The position numbers and the translations under genes are program-made. DNA of 58,814 bases from positions 1,900 through 60,713 of the forward strand of contig PMCP01000020.1 in assembly GCA_003155415.1 (NCBI GenBank), given 5' to 3'. Shown here piece after piece: positions 1 to 7,760 of the stretch (the stretch's first letter is position 1; each line of letters begins with the position of its first letter). The stretch comes from Gammaproteobacteria bacterium (lineage in GTDB: Bacteria; Pseudomonadota; Gammaproteobacteria; Steroidobacterales; Rariloculaceae). Below the pieces are notes generated by a model. The model was not told the DNA's origin and made no database searches. It saw only the letters and a program-made list of their open reading frames with translations.

Positions 1-467
1 TAGTCGACTCTGAACTGGCCGTAGGGGTTGCCTGCGGACGGCGGCGCGCTCGCGCTCACGTTCACGAAGATCGTGGCGCCAGCGGACTCGGGATCGTCGA
101 TCCATACCCTTGCGCGCATCGGCTCGTCGTTCGACGTGCGCGTCGAGTTGACCGTCGCTGTCACGAACGAGGAGCTCTGCCCCGTGCTATCGGCATTGCT
201 CGTGGACGAGCGCGCCTCGGGATCGCACTTCGTCTTATCGACGAGCGCGTTGTACGGCCCGTCATTGACGAGCGCATCGCCGCGCAACGCGGCCATGATG
301 CAGGTGATCATATTCACCTGGCCGATGCCGCGTGACGTCGCGTCCTCGACGTAGCTGTGCTGCGGATCGATAGCGTAAGCCGAGCCGGCAGGCGGATCGG
401 CGTACACGACGGAGCATTTCAGAAGGGCAAGCGCGAGCGTCGCGCGCCCGATGTGGGCAACGTTCAT
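1..467 (-). CDS. Secreted protein of unknown function (3' end cut off)
   Basis: This reading frame starts at ATG 465-467 and runs off the left edge without a stop, giving about 155 residues. It opens with a signal-peptide-like stretch (MNVAHIGRATLALALLKCSV, then VYA-DPP), so the product is probably exported. The body contains YVEDATSRGIGQVNMI and two cysteines (one in the TCIMAAL stretch, one in KCDPEA), and near the edge reads IFVNVSASAPPSAGN. I do not recognise a named family. An AGGGAG ribosome site lies 7 bases before the ATG. The lipoprotein gene upstream ends only 20 bases away, so the two are very likely cotranscribed. Confidence 0.7.
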   Translation of the reverse strand, partial: MNVAHIGRATLALALLKCSVVYADPPAGSAYAIDPQHSYVEDATSRGIGQVNMITCIMAALRGDALVNDGPYNALVDKTKCDPEARSSTSNADSTGQSSSFVTATVNSTRTSNDEPMRARVWIDDPESAGATIFVNVSASAPPSAGNPYGQFRVD

Positions 468-487
468 GTCGGTCTCCCTAAGAGCGG

Positions 488-706
488 TTATTCGGCGTTC
501 GTGGCGGTGACGACGGCCACGGAGCTTGGCGTCGCGATGCCTGTGATCGCCGCGGGCGGCGTCGTCGGCGGTGTGACGGGCGGGTTGACCGCCGCAGGTG
601 AGTCCGAGCCGCCGCCGCAACCGGCCAGCGCGCCCATCAACACTGCGAGAGAGAGTCCGCCTAGCAAGGCATGACGAGTGCGGGCCAGTGTCGAGCGCTC
701 TTTCAT
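488..706 (-). CDS. Small lipoprotein
   Basis: The 72-residue product starts MKERSTLARTRHALLGG and has a clear lipobox, LAGC followed by GGGSDS. Signal peptidase II would therefore cleave before Cys and the mature protein would be a lipid-anchored peptide of about 40 residues. The mature part is proline/threonine-rich (PPVTPPTTPP), typical of a flexible surface linker rather than an enzyme. The frame is open further upstream, but the arginine-rich extension there has no signal-peptide character, so ATG 704-706 was chosen. It precedes the truncated secreted protein by 20 bases and probably shares its transcript. Function unknown. Confidence 0.6.
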   Translation of the reverse strand: MKERSTLARTRHALLGGLSLAVLMGALAGCGGGSDSPAAVNPPVTPPTTPPAAITGIATPSSVAVVTATNAE

Positions 707-924
707 ACGTGCATCCCCTCGGTCGCGACGTGGTCGCGGGTGGCTAAACAGGATGTTTGTACGATGCACGTATTTACGAGCGCATTGTCGGAGAGCGCTC
801 ACAGTTTTTTCGCGCTGCGCAAACGCCAAGTCACAAATCGATTGCGCTTGCTGCGTGAGTGCGAATTCCGTTCACGCGTTATGTCGGCTCTGATCGACGA
901 AGCGCTGGAAGTGCTCCGCAACGC

Positions 925-3285
925 CTAAGCCCAGTCGTCAGCGGAAATCGTCCAAGCCACGCGGCCTTCATTTTCGAACCGCACGTGCACACGCACGATT
1001 TGCGCGTCGACGAGCTTCAGGCTGTACCCCGCGTAATCGCGCACGTGCGCGGGTTTTTCCCACGTCCACGGGTGTGAGTCGGGCAGGTACACGAACACGT
1101 CGTGAGCGCTCTGCGGCGGACCGAGCGAGACTCCGCTCAGCGTGCGGTCGGATTCGTTCCACCGCACGTCCTCGATTTCGATCCCGCCCTGCGTGACGTG
1201 CCGGCTCGTGGAAAGAAACTGCGGCCTGCCGGCAGAGGCGTGTAGCGCGAGCAGCGTGACGCTGCCGGGCTGCACAGTCACGCCTAACTCGTTCCTGATC
1301 TCGCCGACGAGCCGCTGCTTCCAGAAGTCGAAGGCGATGTAGCCCTTCGCCGGATCCAGCCCGAGACGGCGAAACTCGAAGCGCCGCTCGGCCGTGTTAC
1401 GCAGATCCGGATTGAAGAACGCGACCACCGACCACTCCGCGAACGGCCGCTTGACGTGCCATACGAACGTCGTCGGGACGTCGGCGTCGAACAGGTCGAC
1501 GGGAACGGCCGCCTCGCCATGCGACGGCAGCACCTTCTTCAGGATTTCGAGCTTCGCCGGATCAAGATCGACGAGCCGGTCGCCGGAGATCAGGTTGCCG
1601 CCGGACAGCGCGATGCTGGTCGCGGCCGCTTCCGCCTGTTGCGGCGTGAGAAGCTCGAGGCACACATGGTCTACGTCGTTCACCCACGTGCGCCGGTGAA
1701 AGTAGTAGCGCTTCGCGGCCGCCGCGAGGCTGCACGCTGGGCCATCGAAGTATTGCGTCCACGCCGCCGCGGCGTAGCCGTAGTTCACGTCCGCCTCGAT
1801 GCGCATGCTGTCGATGAGACCCACCGTGACGTTGCCAGGGCCGCACTCGAGCACGTGACACCTTTCGCCAGCGGCGGCCCGCATGATTTCGAGCCCGCGG
1901 CGATAGACTTGAGCGGACGAGAGCGTTAGATCCCGATAGGTTTCCGCCGCGAGGATCGACCACGCCACGAAGTCGATCTTGATCATCTCGTAACCCCAGC
2001 GCTGCGCGACCTTCTCGAATAGCTCGCGTAGCCACTGCGCCGCCTCGGGGTGCGTGATGTCGAGGCAGTAGGACTTCACCGCCTCGCGTAACGCCTCGGG
2101 CGAACTCTCGTTCTCCCAGTTGCCGATGCGTTGCAGCGAACCATCGCGCCGCCGAACCAACCACTCCGGATGCAGGCGGAACACGTCGCTGCGCTCCGAC
2201 ACGACGTACGGCGCGATCCACAGCCCCGGCTTGAAACCGTGCGCCTTGATGCGTTCGGCCATCCATTGCATGCCGTGCGGAAAACGTTCGTTACCCTCCC
2301 AGTCACCGGCCGAGCGCTGGTAACCGTCGTCGATCTGGATGTACTGAAGCCCGAACGCGCGCAAGTGCCGTGCGGCGAATGCGGCGTTGCGCAGCACTTC
2401 GTCTTCCGAGACCTGCGTAAGCGTGTAGAACCAACTGCACCAGCCGTTGACGATAGAGCTCGCGCGCGCGTTGCGCGTGGCGCCCACCGCGTCAGCGTAT
2501 TCCTCGAGGGCCGCGTGGGGGCTCGAGGCCACGTTCAGCATGAAGCGATCGGAGTCGATCGACTGTCCCGGAGCGAGCCTGATCGGCGGCGCGTGCACAG
2601 CTTCGGCCGCGAAACTGATCTCGTCGTCGGCATGCCGCGCCACCAGAACTACGCCGAGTGCACGCATATTCTCGAGATACCCCAGCACCACGCCCTCCCG
2701 CTCGTAGCCGCTGAAGAGCCCGATGTTCCACCAGCTGGCGATGGTGGCATGCCGTGGCGCAATGGATTCGTTGACGAGACGCACGCCTTTGATCGGCGGG
2801 CGCGCGCCCGCCGGCGGCTCGGCCCCGAACGCGTGGACAGCGCCGGCGTCGTAGAACATTTCCCCGTTCGTGAGGCAGGCAGAGACGCCGGGCACTCGCA
2901 GCACACCTCCTTCGCTCGCGACGACGCGGGCCGGCTCGAGACTCGCGACGACCACGTCGCGCGACGAGACGTTCGTGCACCGAACCGCGATCGTCACCAT
3001 CGGGCGGGCATCGCATAGTGCAATGTCCACGCTGAGATCGATGAGCTTCTGCGGGTCCCGGCTCACGATGCTCAGGCGCCGCCCGGGACCGAATCGGTCG
3101 TGGAATTCGGATGTCTCGACGCTGTGCACGCGGCCGGGTGACGCCGTCGACTGCTTGCCCACGCTCGTGTTCGCGCAAGACGCGCCACCGGCCAGAAACG
3201 GCGCGCCATTCCGGCGACGCAGCGCGAACGTTCCGGTCCGCGTATCGAACGAGGCGGCGAAGTGATCGTTCTCGATCACGGTCAT
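925..3285 (-). CDS. GH36 family glycosidase (alpha-galactosidase-like)
   Basis: The 786-residue protein has the clan GH-D/GH36 layout: an N-terminal beta-supersandwich (about 1-270), the GWCSW motif at 281-285, then a TIM barrel with YIQIDDGYQ (315-323) and KPGLWIAPYVV (352-362). The predicted nucleophile is Asp438 in IKIDF, and Asp499 in MRIEADV is the likely acid/base. No signal peptide is visible, so it should act in the cytoplasm on imported alpha-linked sugars. The start at ATG 3283-3285 lies 4 bases after the stop of the ABC transporter gene, and the longer open frame has poor composition. It is the last gene of a minus-strand glycan operon. Substrate specificity cannot be read from sequence alone. 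Confidence 0.85.
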   Translation of the reverse strand: MTVIENDHFAASFDTRTGTFALRRRNGAPFLAGGASCANTSVGKQSTASPGRVHSVETSEFHDRFGPGRRLSIVSRDPQKLIDLSVDIALCDARPMVTIAVRCTNVSSRDVVVASLEPARVVASEGGVLRVPGVSACLTNGEMFYDAGAVHAFGAEPPAGARPPIKGVRLVNESIAPRHATIASWWNIGLFSGYEREGVVLGYLENMRALGVVLVARHADDEISFAAEAVHAPPIRLAPGQSIDSDRFMLNVASSPHAALEEYADAVGATRNARASSIVNGWCSWFYTLTQVSEDEVLRNAAFAARHLRAFGLQYIQIDDGYQRSAGDWEGNERFPHGMQWMAERIKAHGFKPGLWIAPYVVSERSDVFRLHPEWLVRRRDGSLQRIGNWENESSPEALREAVKSYCLDITHPEAAQWLRELFEKVAQRWGYEMIKIDFVAWSILAAETYRDLTLSSAQVYRRGLEIMRAAAGERCHVLECGPGNVTVGLIDSMRIEADVNYGYAAAAWTQYFDGPACSLAAAAKRYYFHRRTWVNDVDHVCLELLTPQQAEAAATSIALSGGNLISGDRLVDLDPAKLEILKKVLPSHGEAAVPVDLFDADVPTTFVWHVKRPFAEWSVVAFFNPDLRNTAERRFEFRRLGLDPAKGYIAFDFWKQRLVGEIRNELGVTVQPGSVTLLALHASAGRPQFLSTSRHVTQGGIEIEDVRWNESDRTLSGVSLGPPQSAHDVFVYLPDSHPWTWEKPAHVRDYAGYSLKLVDAQIVRVHVRFENEGRVAWTISADDWA

Positions 3286-3289
3286 CGGG

Positions 3290-5065
3290 TTAGCTGTGCG
3301 GGGGCAGGCCGCGTGACCGCCGCTTCGTGAGATGCAGCACCTTCTTGAACAGCGGCAGGTGCATCTGCGTGCTACGCCCGATGTGAATGATCGTGGTCTC
3401 TGCAGCGCGCTGCGTGAACAGCTCAATGGCGCGTTCGAGCGTGGTGTTCCGCATCGACGAGAACGTGTCGTCGAGCACCACCCAGCGCGGCGCCTGTAGC
3501 GCTATACGCGCGAGCACCAGCGCCATCTGCTCGTCCGCGCTGAGCTCACGGTCCCAACGCAGATTTGCATCGAGGTCCTTCACGCAGCGCTCGAGGCCCG
3601 CGCTCTGCAGCGCCTGGGCGTAAGCACTGTCCGTGAAGCCGTCAGTCAGCAGCGGGTAAGCAAGCGCTTCGCGGAGCGTACCAAGATGCAGGTACGGCGT
3701 GCCTTGCGGCACATACATCACGGGCTCGCCGTCCGGCCGCACGATGCGGCCGCTGCCCCAGGGCCACAACCCCGAGACGGCACGGAACAGCGGGGTCTTG
3801 CCTTCACCCCGCTCGTCACAGATCAGTGCATGCTCGCCCGCCTTGATCGTGACGCGACGCGGCTGCAGCGCCACGCGTCCGCCGGGCGCGTCGACCTCGA
3901 GATCTTCGAACGCCATCGCACCGGCCGCGCCGTCGACATATTCGATCCGGCTCCCGGCCTCGGGCTCCGATTCGGCGGTGAGCAGCGCGTCCCTGAAATT
4001 CGCGACGCGCAGAAGTGTCGCGCGCCAGTCCGCGAGCGCACTGAAGTTGTCGATGAACCAGCGCAGCGAGCCTTCGGCCTGCGTGAACGCAGCCGCGGCC
4101 ATCATCATGCCGCCGAACGTGGTCTTGCTGGTGAAGTAGAGAGGCGCTGCAACGAGGATCGGCACCACACCCGTGATCCAACCGAAACCGGCCGTGACCC
4201 ATTGCAGGCGAGTGAGGCCGCGAACGAGCCGGCGCATCGCCAGCATGACGTTGCTGAGATGCCCCTCGAGCTGGCGACGCTCGTCGGCCTCGCCGGACGC
4301 GAGTGCGATACCGTCGACATGCTCGTTGACGCGGACGAGGGCGAAGCGCAGATCGGCCTCGCGCGCGTAGCGATCCGCGTTGCGTTGGACCAAGCCCCTG
4401 CCCACGATGTAACTCACCAACGAGCCCACCGCGGCGTAGGCAATCGCCGCCCACAGCATGAAGCCCGGGAGCGCGTACTCGACGCCACCGGCGCGAAACG
4501 TGAACCCTTCCGACGCGGTCCACAGCACGCCCGCGAAGCTCAGCAACAGCACGGTCGAACGGAACAAGCCGGTGGAAAGATCGAACGACAGCTGGCAGAG
4601 CGAGGTGGTGTCCGCCGTCATGCGTTGATCGGGGTTCACGCTCACGGGACTGCCGCTGGTGGCAAGCCAGAACGCGCGACGCGGCGCGAGCCAGAGCTTC
4701 AAGAGGTCGCGCGTCAAGCTTTCGCGCAGGCGGTACTTCGTGGTCTCGTTTAGCCACAGCTGAGCGACATCGAGCACGAGGAGCCCCGCGACGATCGCGA
4801 AGTACACGCCGAGCTGGTAAAGGAATTCGTTCAGGTCGCGGCGCGTGATGGCATCGTAAAACGGCTGATTCCAGCGGTTGAGGAGGATCTGACCATAGGT
4901 GGTCGCGAGTATCGCGACCGTGAGCGCGGCGAAAAGCGCGACGAGCCGCACACCCACGGGCGACGCGAAAATCGCACGGTAGATCATGAGCGCCTGCGCG
5001 ACGACGCCCGCTCGCGCCGCTTCGTGCGCCTCCGGCGCGTTACTCGTAACGGAAGCTTCCGTCAC
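3290..5065 (-). CDS. SbmA/BacA-like ABC transporter, fused permease-ATPase
   Basis: The roughly 590-residue product has a hydrophobic N-terminal half with several membrane segments and the SbmA/BacA/YddA-type sequence NRWNQPFYDAI. The C-terminal half is an ABC ATPase. The ATPase motifs are eroded. Walker A reads DERGEGKT (first Gly replaced), the signature is LSADEQ (YddA-type proteins have LSLGEQ) and Walker B ends VVLDD (Asp where Glu is expected). The GTG start at 5063-5065 overlaps the stop of the upstream GH15 gene as GTGA, so translation is probably coupled. The family usually moves peptides or lipids across the inner membrane. Its place among cytoplasmic glycosidases suggests import of a glycan or glycopeptide, but this is inference. 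Confidence 0.8.
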   Translation of the reverse strand: MTEASVTSNAPEAHEAARAGVVAQALMIYRAIFASPVGVRLVALFAALTVAILATTYGQILLNRWNQPFYDAITRRDLNEFLYQLGVYFAIVAGLLVLDVAQLWLNETTKYRLRESLTRDLLKLWLAPRRAFWLATSGSPVSVNPDQRMTADTTSLCQLSFDLSTGLFRSTVLLLSFAGVLWTASEGFTFRAGGVEYALPGFMLWAAIAYAAVGSLVSYIVGRGLVQRNADRYAREADLRFALVRVNEHVDGIALASGEADERRQLEGHLSNVMLAMRRLVRGLTRLQWVTAGFGWITGVVPILVAAPLYFTSKTTFGGMMMAAAAFTQAEGSLRWFIDNFSALADWRATLLRVANFRDALLTAESEPEAGSRIEYVDGAAGAMAFEDLEVDAPGGRVALQPRRVTIKAGEHALICDERGEGKTPLFRAVSGLWPWGSGRIVRPDGEPVMYVPQGTPYLHLGTLREALAYPLLTDGFTDSAYAQALQSAGLERCVKDLDANLRWDRELSADEQMALVLARIALQAPRWVVLDDTFSSMRNTTLERAIELFTQRAAETTIIHIGRSTQMHLPLFKKVLHLTKRRSRGLPPHS

Positions 5066-6414
5066 GGCGAAACCGCCGCGCGCCGCGCCGCAACGCACGA
5101 AATGAACGCGGCATAGCTCCAAGCGAGGTGCTTCGCGGACGTCTGCTCGCCGGTGCGCTGGTCGAACTGCTCGGAAAGATCACCGTTCGCGGGGGTGAAG
5201 GCGCGAACGGTTTCGATGAATGTGTCGCCGCGAGCTATCCAACGATCCGCGCCCCCAGGCGCGCGAGCCGCCGCGGCCCGGAAACAGAACTCCGCGGCGC
5301 CGAGCGTCGAGAAGTAATACGCGCCGCCGGAATAGTAAACGTCACCCTCGTAACGGCCCATCGCGGGGCCTCGCTCGCGCGGCCGTCCGCGATTGATGAG
5401 GTAGAGGCTGTCGAATAGCCGCTCGAGGGCTTCGAGCGTCGAGTGCATGCGAGGATCGCGCACGGAATGCGTCTTCTCGGCGTGACAGGAATGCAGAGTG
5501 CTCAGGATCACGGCAATGTCGAGCTGTTTCGTCGTCGCCACACCGGGCGGCATCATACGGGACCCGTAGTAGCCCGCATCCCCGAGCCAGAAACTATCGA
5601 GCTTCTCGCGTATAGCACGCGCTTGCGCGCGCCGCGCGGCGGCCGCGGGCGCATCCCTCGCGGCGTCGAGCCACTCGGCACCCTCGTCGAGCGCGGCCGC
5701 CGAAACACGCAGCGTGAAATAGTGAAGCCCCTGCTCTTCTTCCCAGATGTCGAACGATGGCTCGCACCAGTGGGCGGCCGTCAACGCAAGATCGATGCGC
5801 AACAGACGCTCGGCGTCCGCGCAGACGTTTTCGTTCGCACGCGCGCCCTTCGCGCGCAGCGTCCGCAACCATCGCAGCACGGTGAGCGCCCGCAACGGCG
5901 CGCCGTCGTGCTGCGGACGAGCCCAGCGGGAGATGTCGAGCGTGCCATCCGGATTCACGCGCGTGTCCGCGTAGACGGCGTCGCCCGCAACGGCCTCGAG
6001 ATCGTCGCCGCGCAGATAGCGCTCGAAATCCGGCGCCACCTTCTGCCGCCACTGCGACAATCCGACGAGGGCACGTCCGTCGAGCGCCTTCAAAGACAAA
6101 CTGAAGCGCACAAAATCGGCGAAGTACGTGGGCGCCCGCGCATCGAGAAGCCCTTCTTCGTAGAGCAGGCGCACCGCGTCGATGACGATCGCGGAGTCCC
6201 GGAACCAATGGAAGAAATAGTCCGGATCCGGGTCGTAGGCCGCAGGCACGGGGGAAGCAACGATGGAGCCCGCCACTGGCCGCACGGTTTGCCCGAAGCC
6301 CGGCCGCTCTTTCACGATGTCGCACGCGGAAACGCTCTTCAGCATGGCCATCGCGGCGTGGCGGTACTGGCGGGCGAGCCAGTCCTCGAGACTGCCTGTC
6401 GCGGCGGAAGTCAC
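5062..6414 (-). CDS. GH15 family glucoamylase-like glycosidase
   Basis: The 450-residue protein matches the single-domain (alpha/alpha)6 GH15 type. It has FFHWFRDSAIVIDAV near 67-81, the general-acid region DIWEEEQGLHYFTLRV around 222-237, and the C-terminal EQFDQRTG...HLAWSYAAF with the probable catalytic base Glu near 415. No signal peptide is present. The start was set at GTG 6412-6414, which overlaps the stop of the GH144-like gene as GTGA; a longer frame upstream is arginine-rich and unlike the family. It would release glucose from the non-reducing end of an alpha-glucan or oligosaccharide in the cytoplasm. Family assignment is firm, substrate is not. Confidence 0.88.
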   Translation of the reverse strand: MTSAATGSLEDWLARQYRHAAMAMLKSVSACDIVKERPGFGQTVRPVAGSIVASPVPAAYDPDPDYFFHWFRDSAIVIDAVRLLYEEGLLDARAPTYFADFVRFSLSLKALDGRALVGLSQWRQKVAPDFERYLRGDDLEAVAGDAVYADTRVNPDGTLDISRWARPQHDGAPLRALTVLRWLRTLRAKGARANENVCADAERLLRIDLALTAAHWCEPSFDIWEEEQGLHYFTLRVSAAALDEGAEWLDAARDAPAAAARRAQARAIREKLDSFWLGDAGYYGSRMMPPGVATTKQLDIAVILSTLHSCHAEKTHSVRDPRMHSTLEALERLFDSLYLINRGRPRERGPAMGRYEGDVYYSGGAYYFSTLGAAEFCFRAAAARAPGGADRWIARGDTFIETVRAFTPANGDLSEQFDQRTGEQTSAKHLAWSYAAFISCVAARRAAVSP

Positions 6415-7697
6415 CGCCGTGCGGCTTTCAGGTGAGGGCTCTTGAAGCCGAGCCGGCGGAGCCCGGCTTGCACTTCCGGCACGGCCATGAAGAGTTTCCA
6501 CAGAAGGCCCGTCCGATGGTTCTCGATCATGACGACGATCGGTCCCTGGTCGATCGCGAGGAAAGTGTCCGCGTACCAACGTTGGCTCTCGCAGAACGCG
6601 TCGACAAAGCCGAACCCACGCCACACGCGCTTCCCGTAGCGTTTCAGGAAGTGACGCGTCACGGTCATGGCCTCGGCGGGCGCATACGGCATGCTCGCGA
6701 GCGCGGCCGTCGGGCTGATCGTGCCGTTGTCGTTGTCCGGTGCGTGTGCTGAGTATCCGGCGGGATCGTCGCTCGCCGTCAGCCCCCAGCAGTCTCTTCC
6801 GTAGCCTTTGAACTTGCCAGGGTTCGCGACGCAGTGCGCGCGGTTGATGCGAACGTGTCGCACGTTCTGCTCCCAGTAGTCGGCATAGCGATCGTTAAGC
6901 CCGCGCGGATCGAGCCCGCAGAACGAGTAATGCGCGAAGAACAGCGGGCCGCCATACGCCATGCCGAGGGGCAGCTCGGTGCCATACCAACGCTTGCCGT
7001 TGCGAAAACCCGATCCGCTCGCGAAGCCTTTGGCGTACACCGCCGCCTCGATCGCATGCTGCGGCGCCGAAGCCGCGAGCACGTAGGTCATGAGGCATTC
7101 GTTCCAGCCGCGAATCGCGTGATTCATGGCCCAGCCGTGCTTCGGGCTCCAGTGCCAGTAGAGAACCTGGCGACCGCCTTGGGTGAACCACGTCCACTCC
7201 ACATCGCTCCAGAGCGTCGAGATTCGCGATCGCGCTGACGCTTCCTGCGGTGTGTCCCGGTCGAAATACTCGCGCGCGCAGAGCAGGCCCATCATCAGGA
7301 ACGAGGTCTCGACGAGATCGGCCGCATCGTCCTTCGGCGAGAACGGAATGGACTCGCCCGTGCGGCCGTCCATGAAGTGGGGATACGCGCCGTGATAACG
7401 CCGCGCGCGCGCCAGCAGGTCCAGCATTCGGCCGAGGCGTTCGACGGCCGCGTCGCGGGTCACCCAGCCGCGCTCCGTCGCCACGATCAGCGCCATGACA
7501 CCGAAACCCGAGCCGCCGATCGTGACGGGGTCACCGCTGCGGGCGCGCTTACCCGCCGTGCGCCGGTCGAAAGCCAGACCGCTCGCCGGGTGGGCGCCTT
7601 CCCAGAAATAGCGGAACGTCTGCCGCTGCACGGCGTCGAGCAGCGCTTCGTCCGGCAGGCTTATGAGCTTCGACGGATCGGGTGTGGATTTCGGCAA
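6411..7697 (-). CDS. Glycoamylase-domain protein, GH144-like (putative endo-beta-1,2-glucanase)
   Basis: The 428-residue protein has the Pfam Glycoamylase/GH144 pattern: GGSGFGVMALIVATERGW, an acidic DDAADLVETSFLMMGLL segment, then GWNECLMTYVLAASAPQHAI, and RGFGFVDAFCESQRWYADTF towards the C-terminus. Characterised GH144 enzymes cut beta-1,2-glucans. The start is TTG 7695-7697 with a GGAAGAG ribosome site 5 bases upstream; the frame stays open upstream only as antisense of the GH3 gene. Known members are usually exported, but no signal peptide is visible here, so this copy looks cytoplasmic. It is the first gene of the minus-strand glycosidase operon and is divergent from the GH3 gene, the usual partner activity. 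Confidence 0.82.
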   Translation of the reverse strand: MPKSTPDPSKLISLPDEALLDAVQRQTFRYFWEGAHPASGLAFDRRTAGKRARSGDPVTIGGSGFGVMALIVATERGWVTRDAAVERLGRMLDLLARARRYHGAYPHFMDGRTGESIPFSPKDDAADLVETSFLMMGLLCAREYFDRDTPQEASARSRISTLWSDVEWTWFTQGGRQVLYWHWSPKHGWAMNHAIRGWNECLMTYVLAASAPQHAIEAAVYAKGFASGSGFRNGKRWYGTELPLGMAYGGPLFFAHYSFCGLDPRGLNDRYADYWEQNVRHVRINRAHCVANPGKFKGYGRDCWGLTASDDPAGYSAHAPDNDNGTISPTAALASMPYAPAEAMTVTRHFLKRYGKRVWRGFGFVDAFCESQRWYADTFLAIDQGPIVVMIENHRTGLLWKLFMAVPEVQAGLRRLGFKSPHLKAARR

Positions 7698-7760
7698 AGT
7701 GGCTCTTCCAGCGCACGTCTCGCGTCGTCGAAGACCTGCGACGCCGCCCGTTGATCGGTC

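Noticed and set aside
671-928. 85-codon plus-strand frame in the gap between the lipoprotein and GH36 genes
   Set aside because: Mostly antisense to the lipoprotein and without a ribosome site; the 218-base gap otherwise shows nothing decisive.
3286-3426. N-terminal extension of GH36
   Set aside because: Overlaps the end of the ABC transporter gene and is Cys/Arg-rich; ATG 3285 fits the family start.
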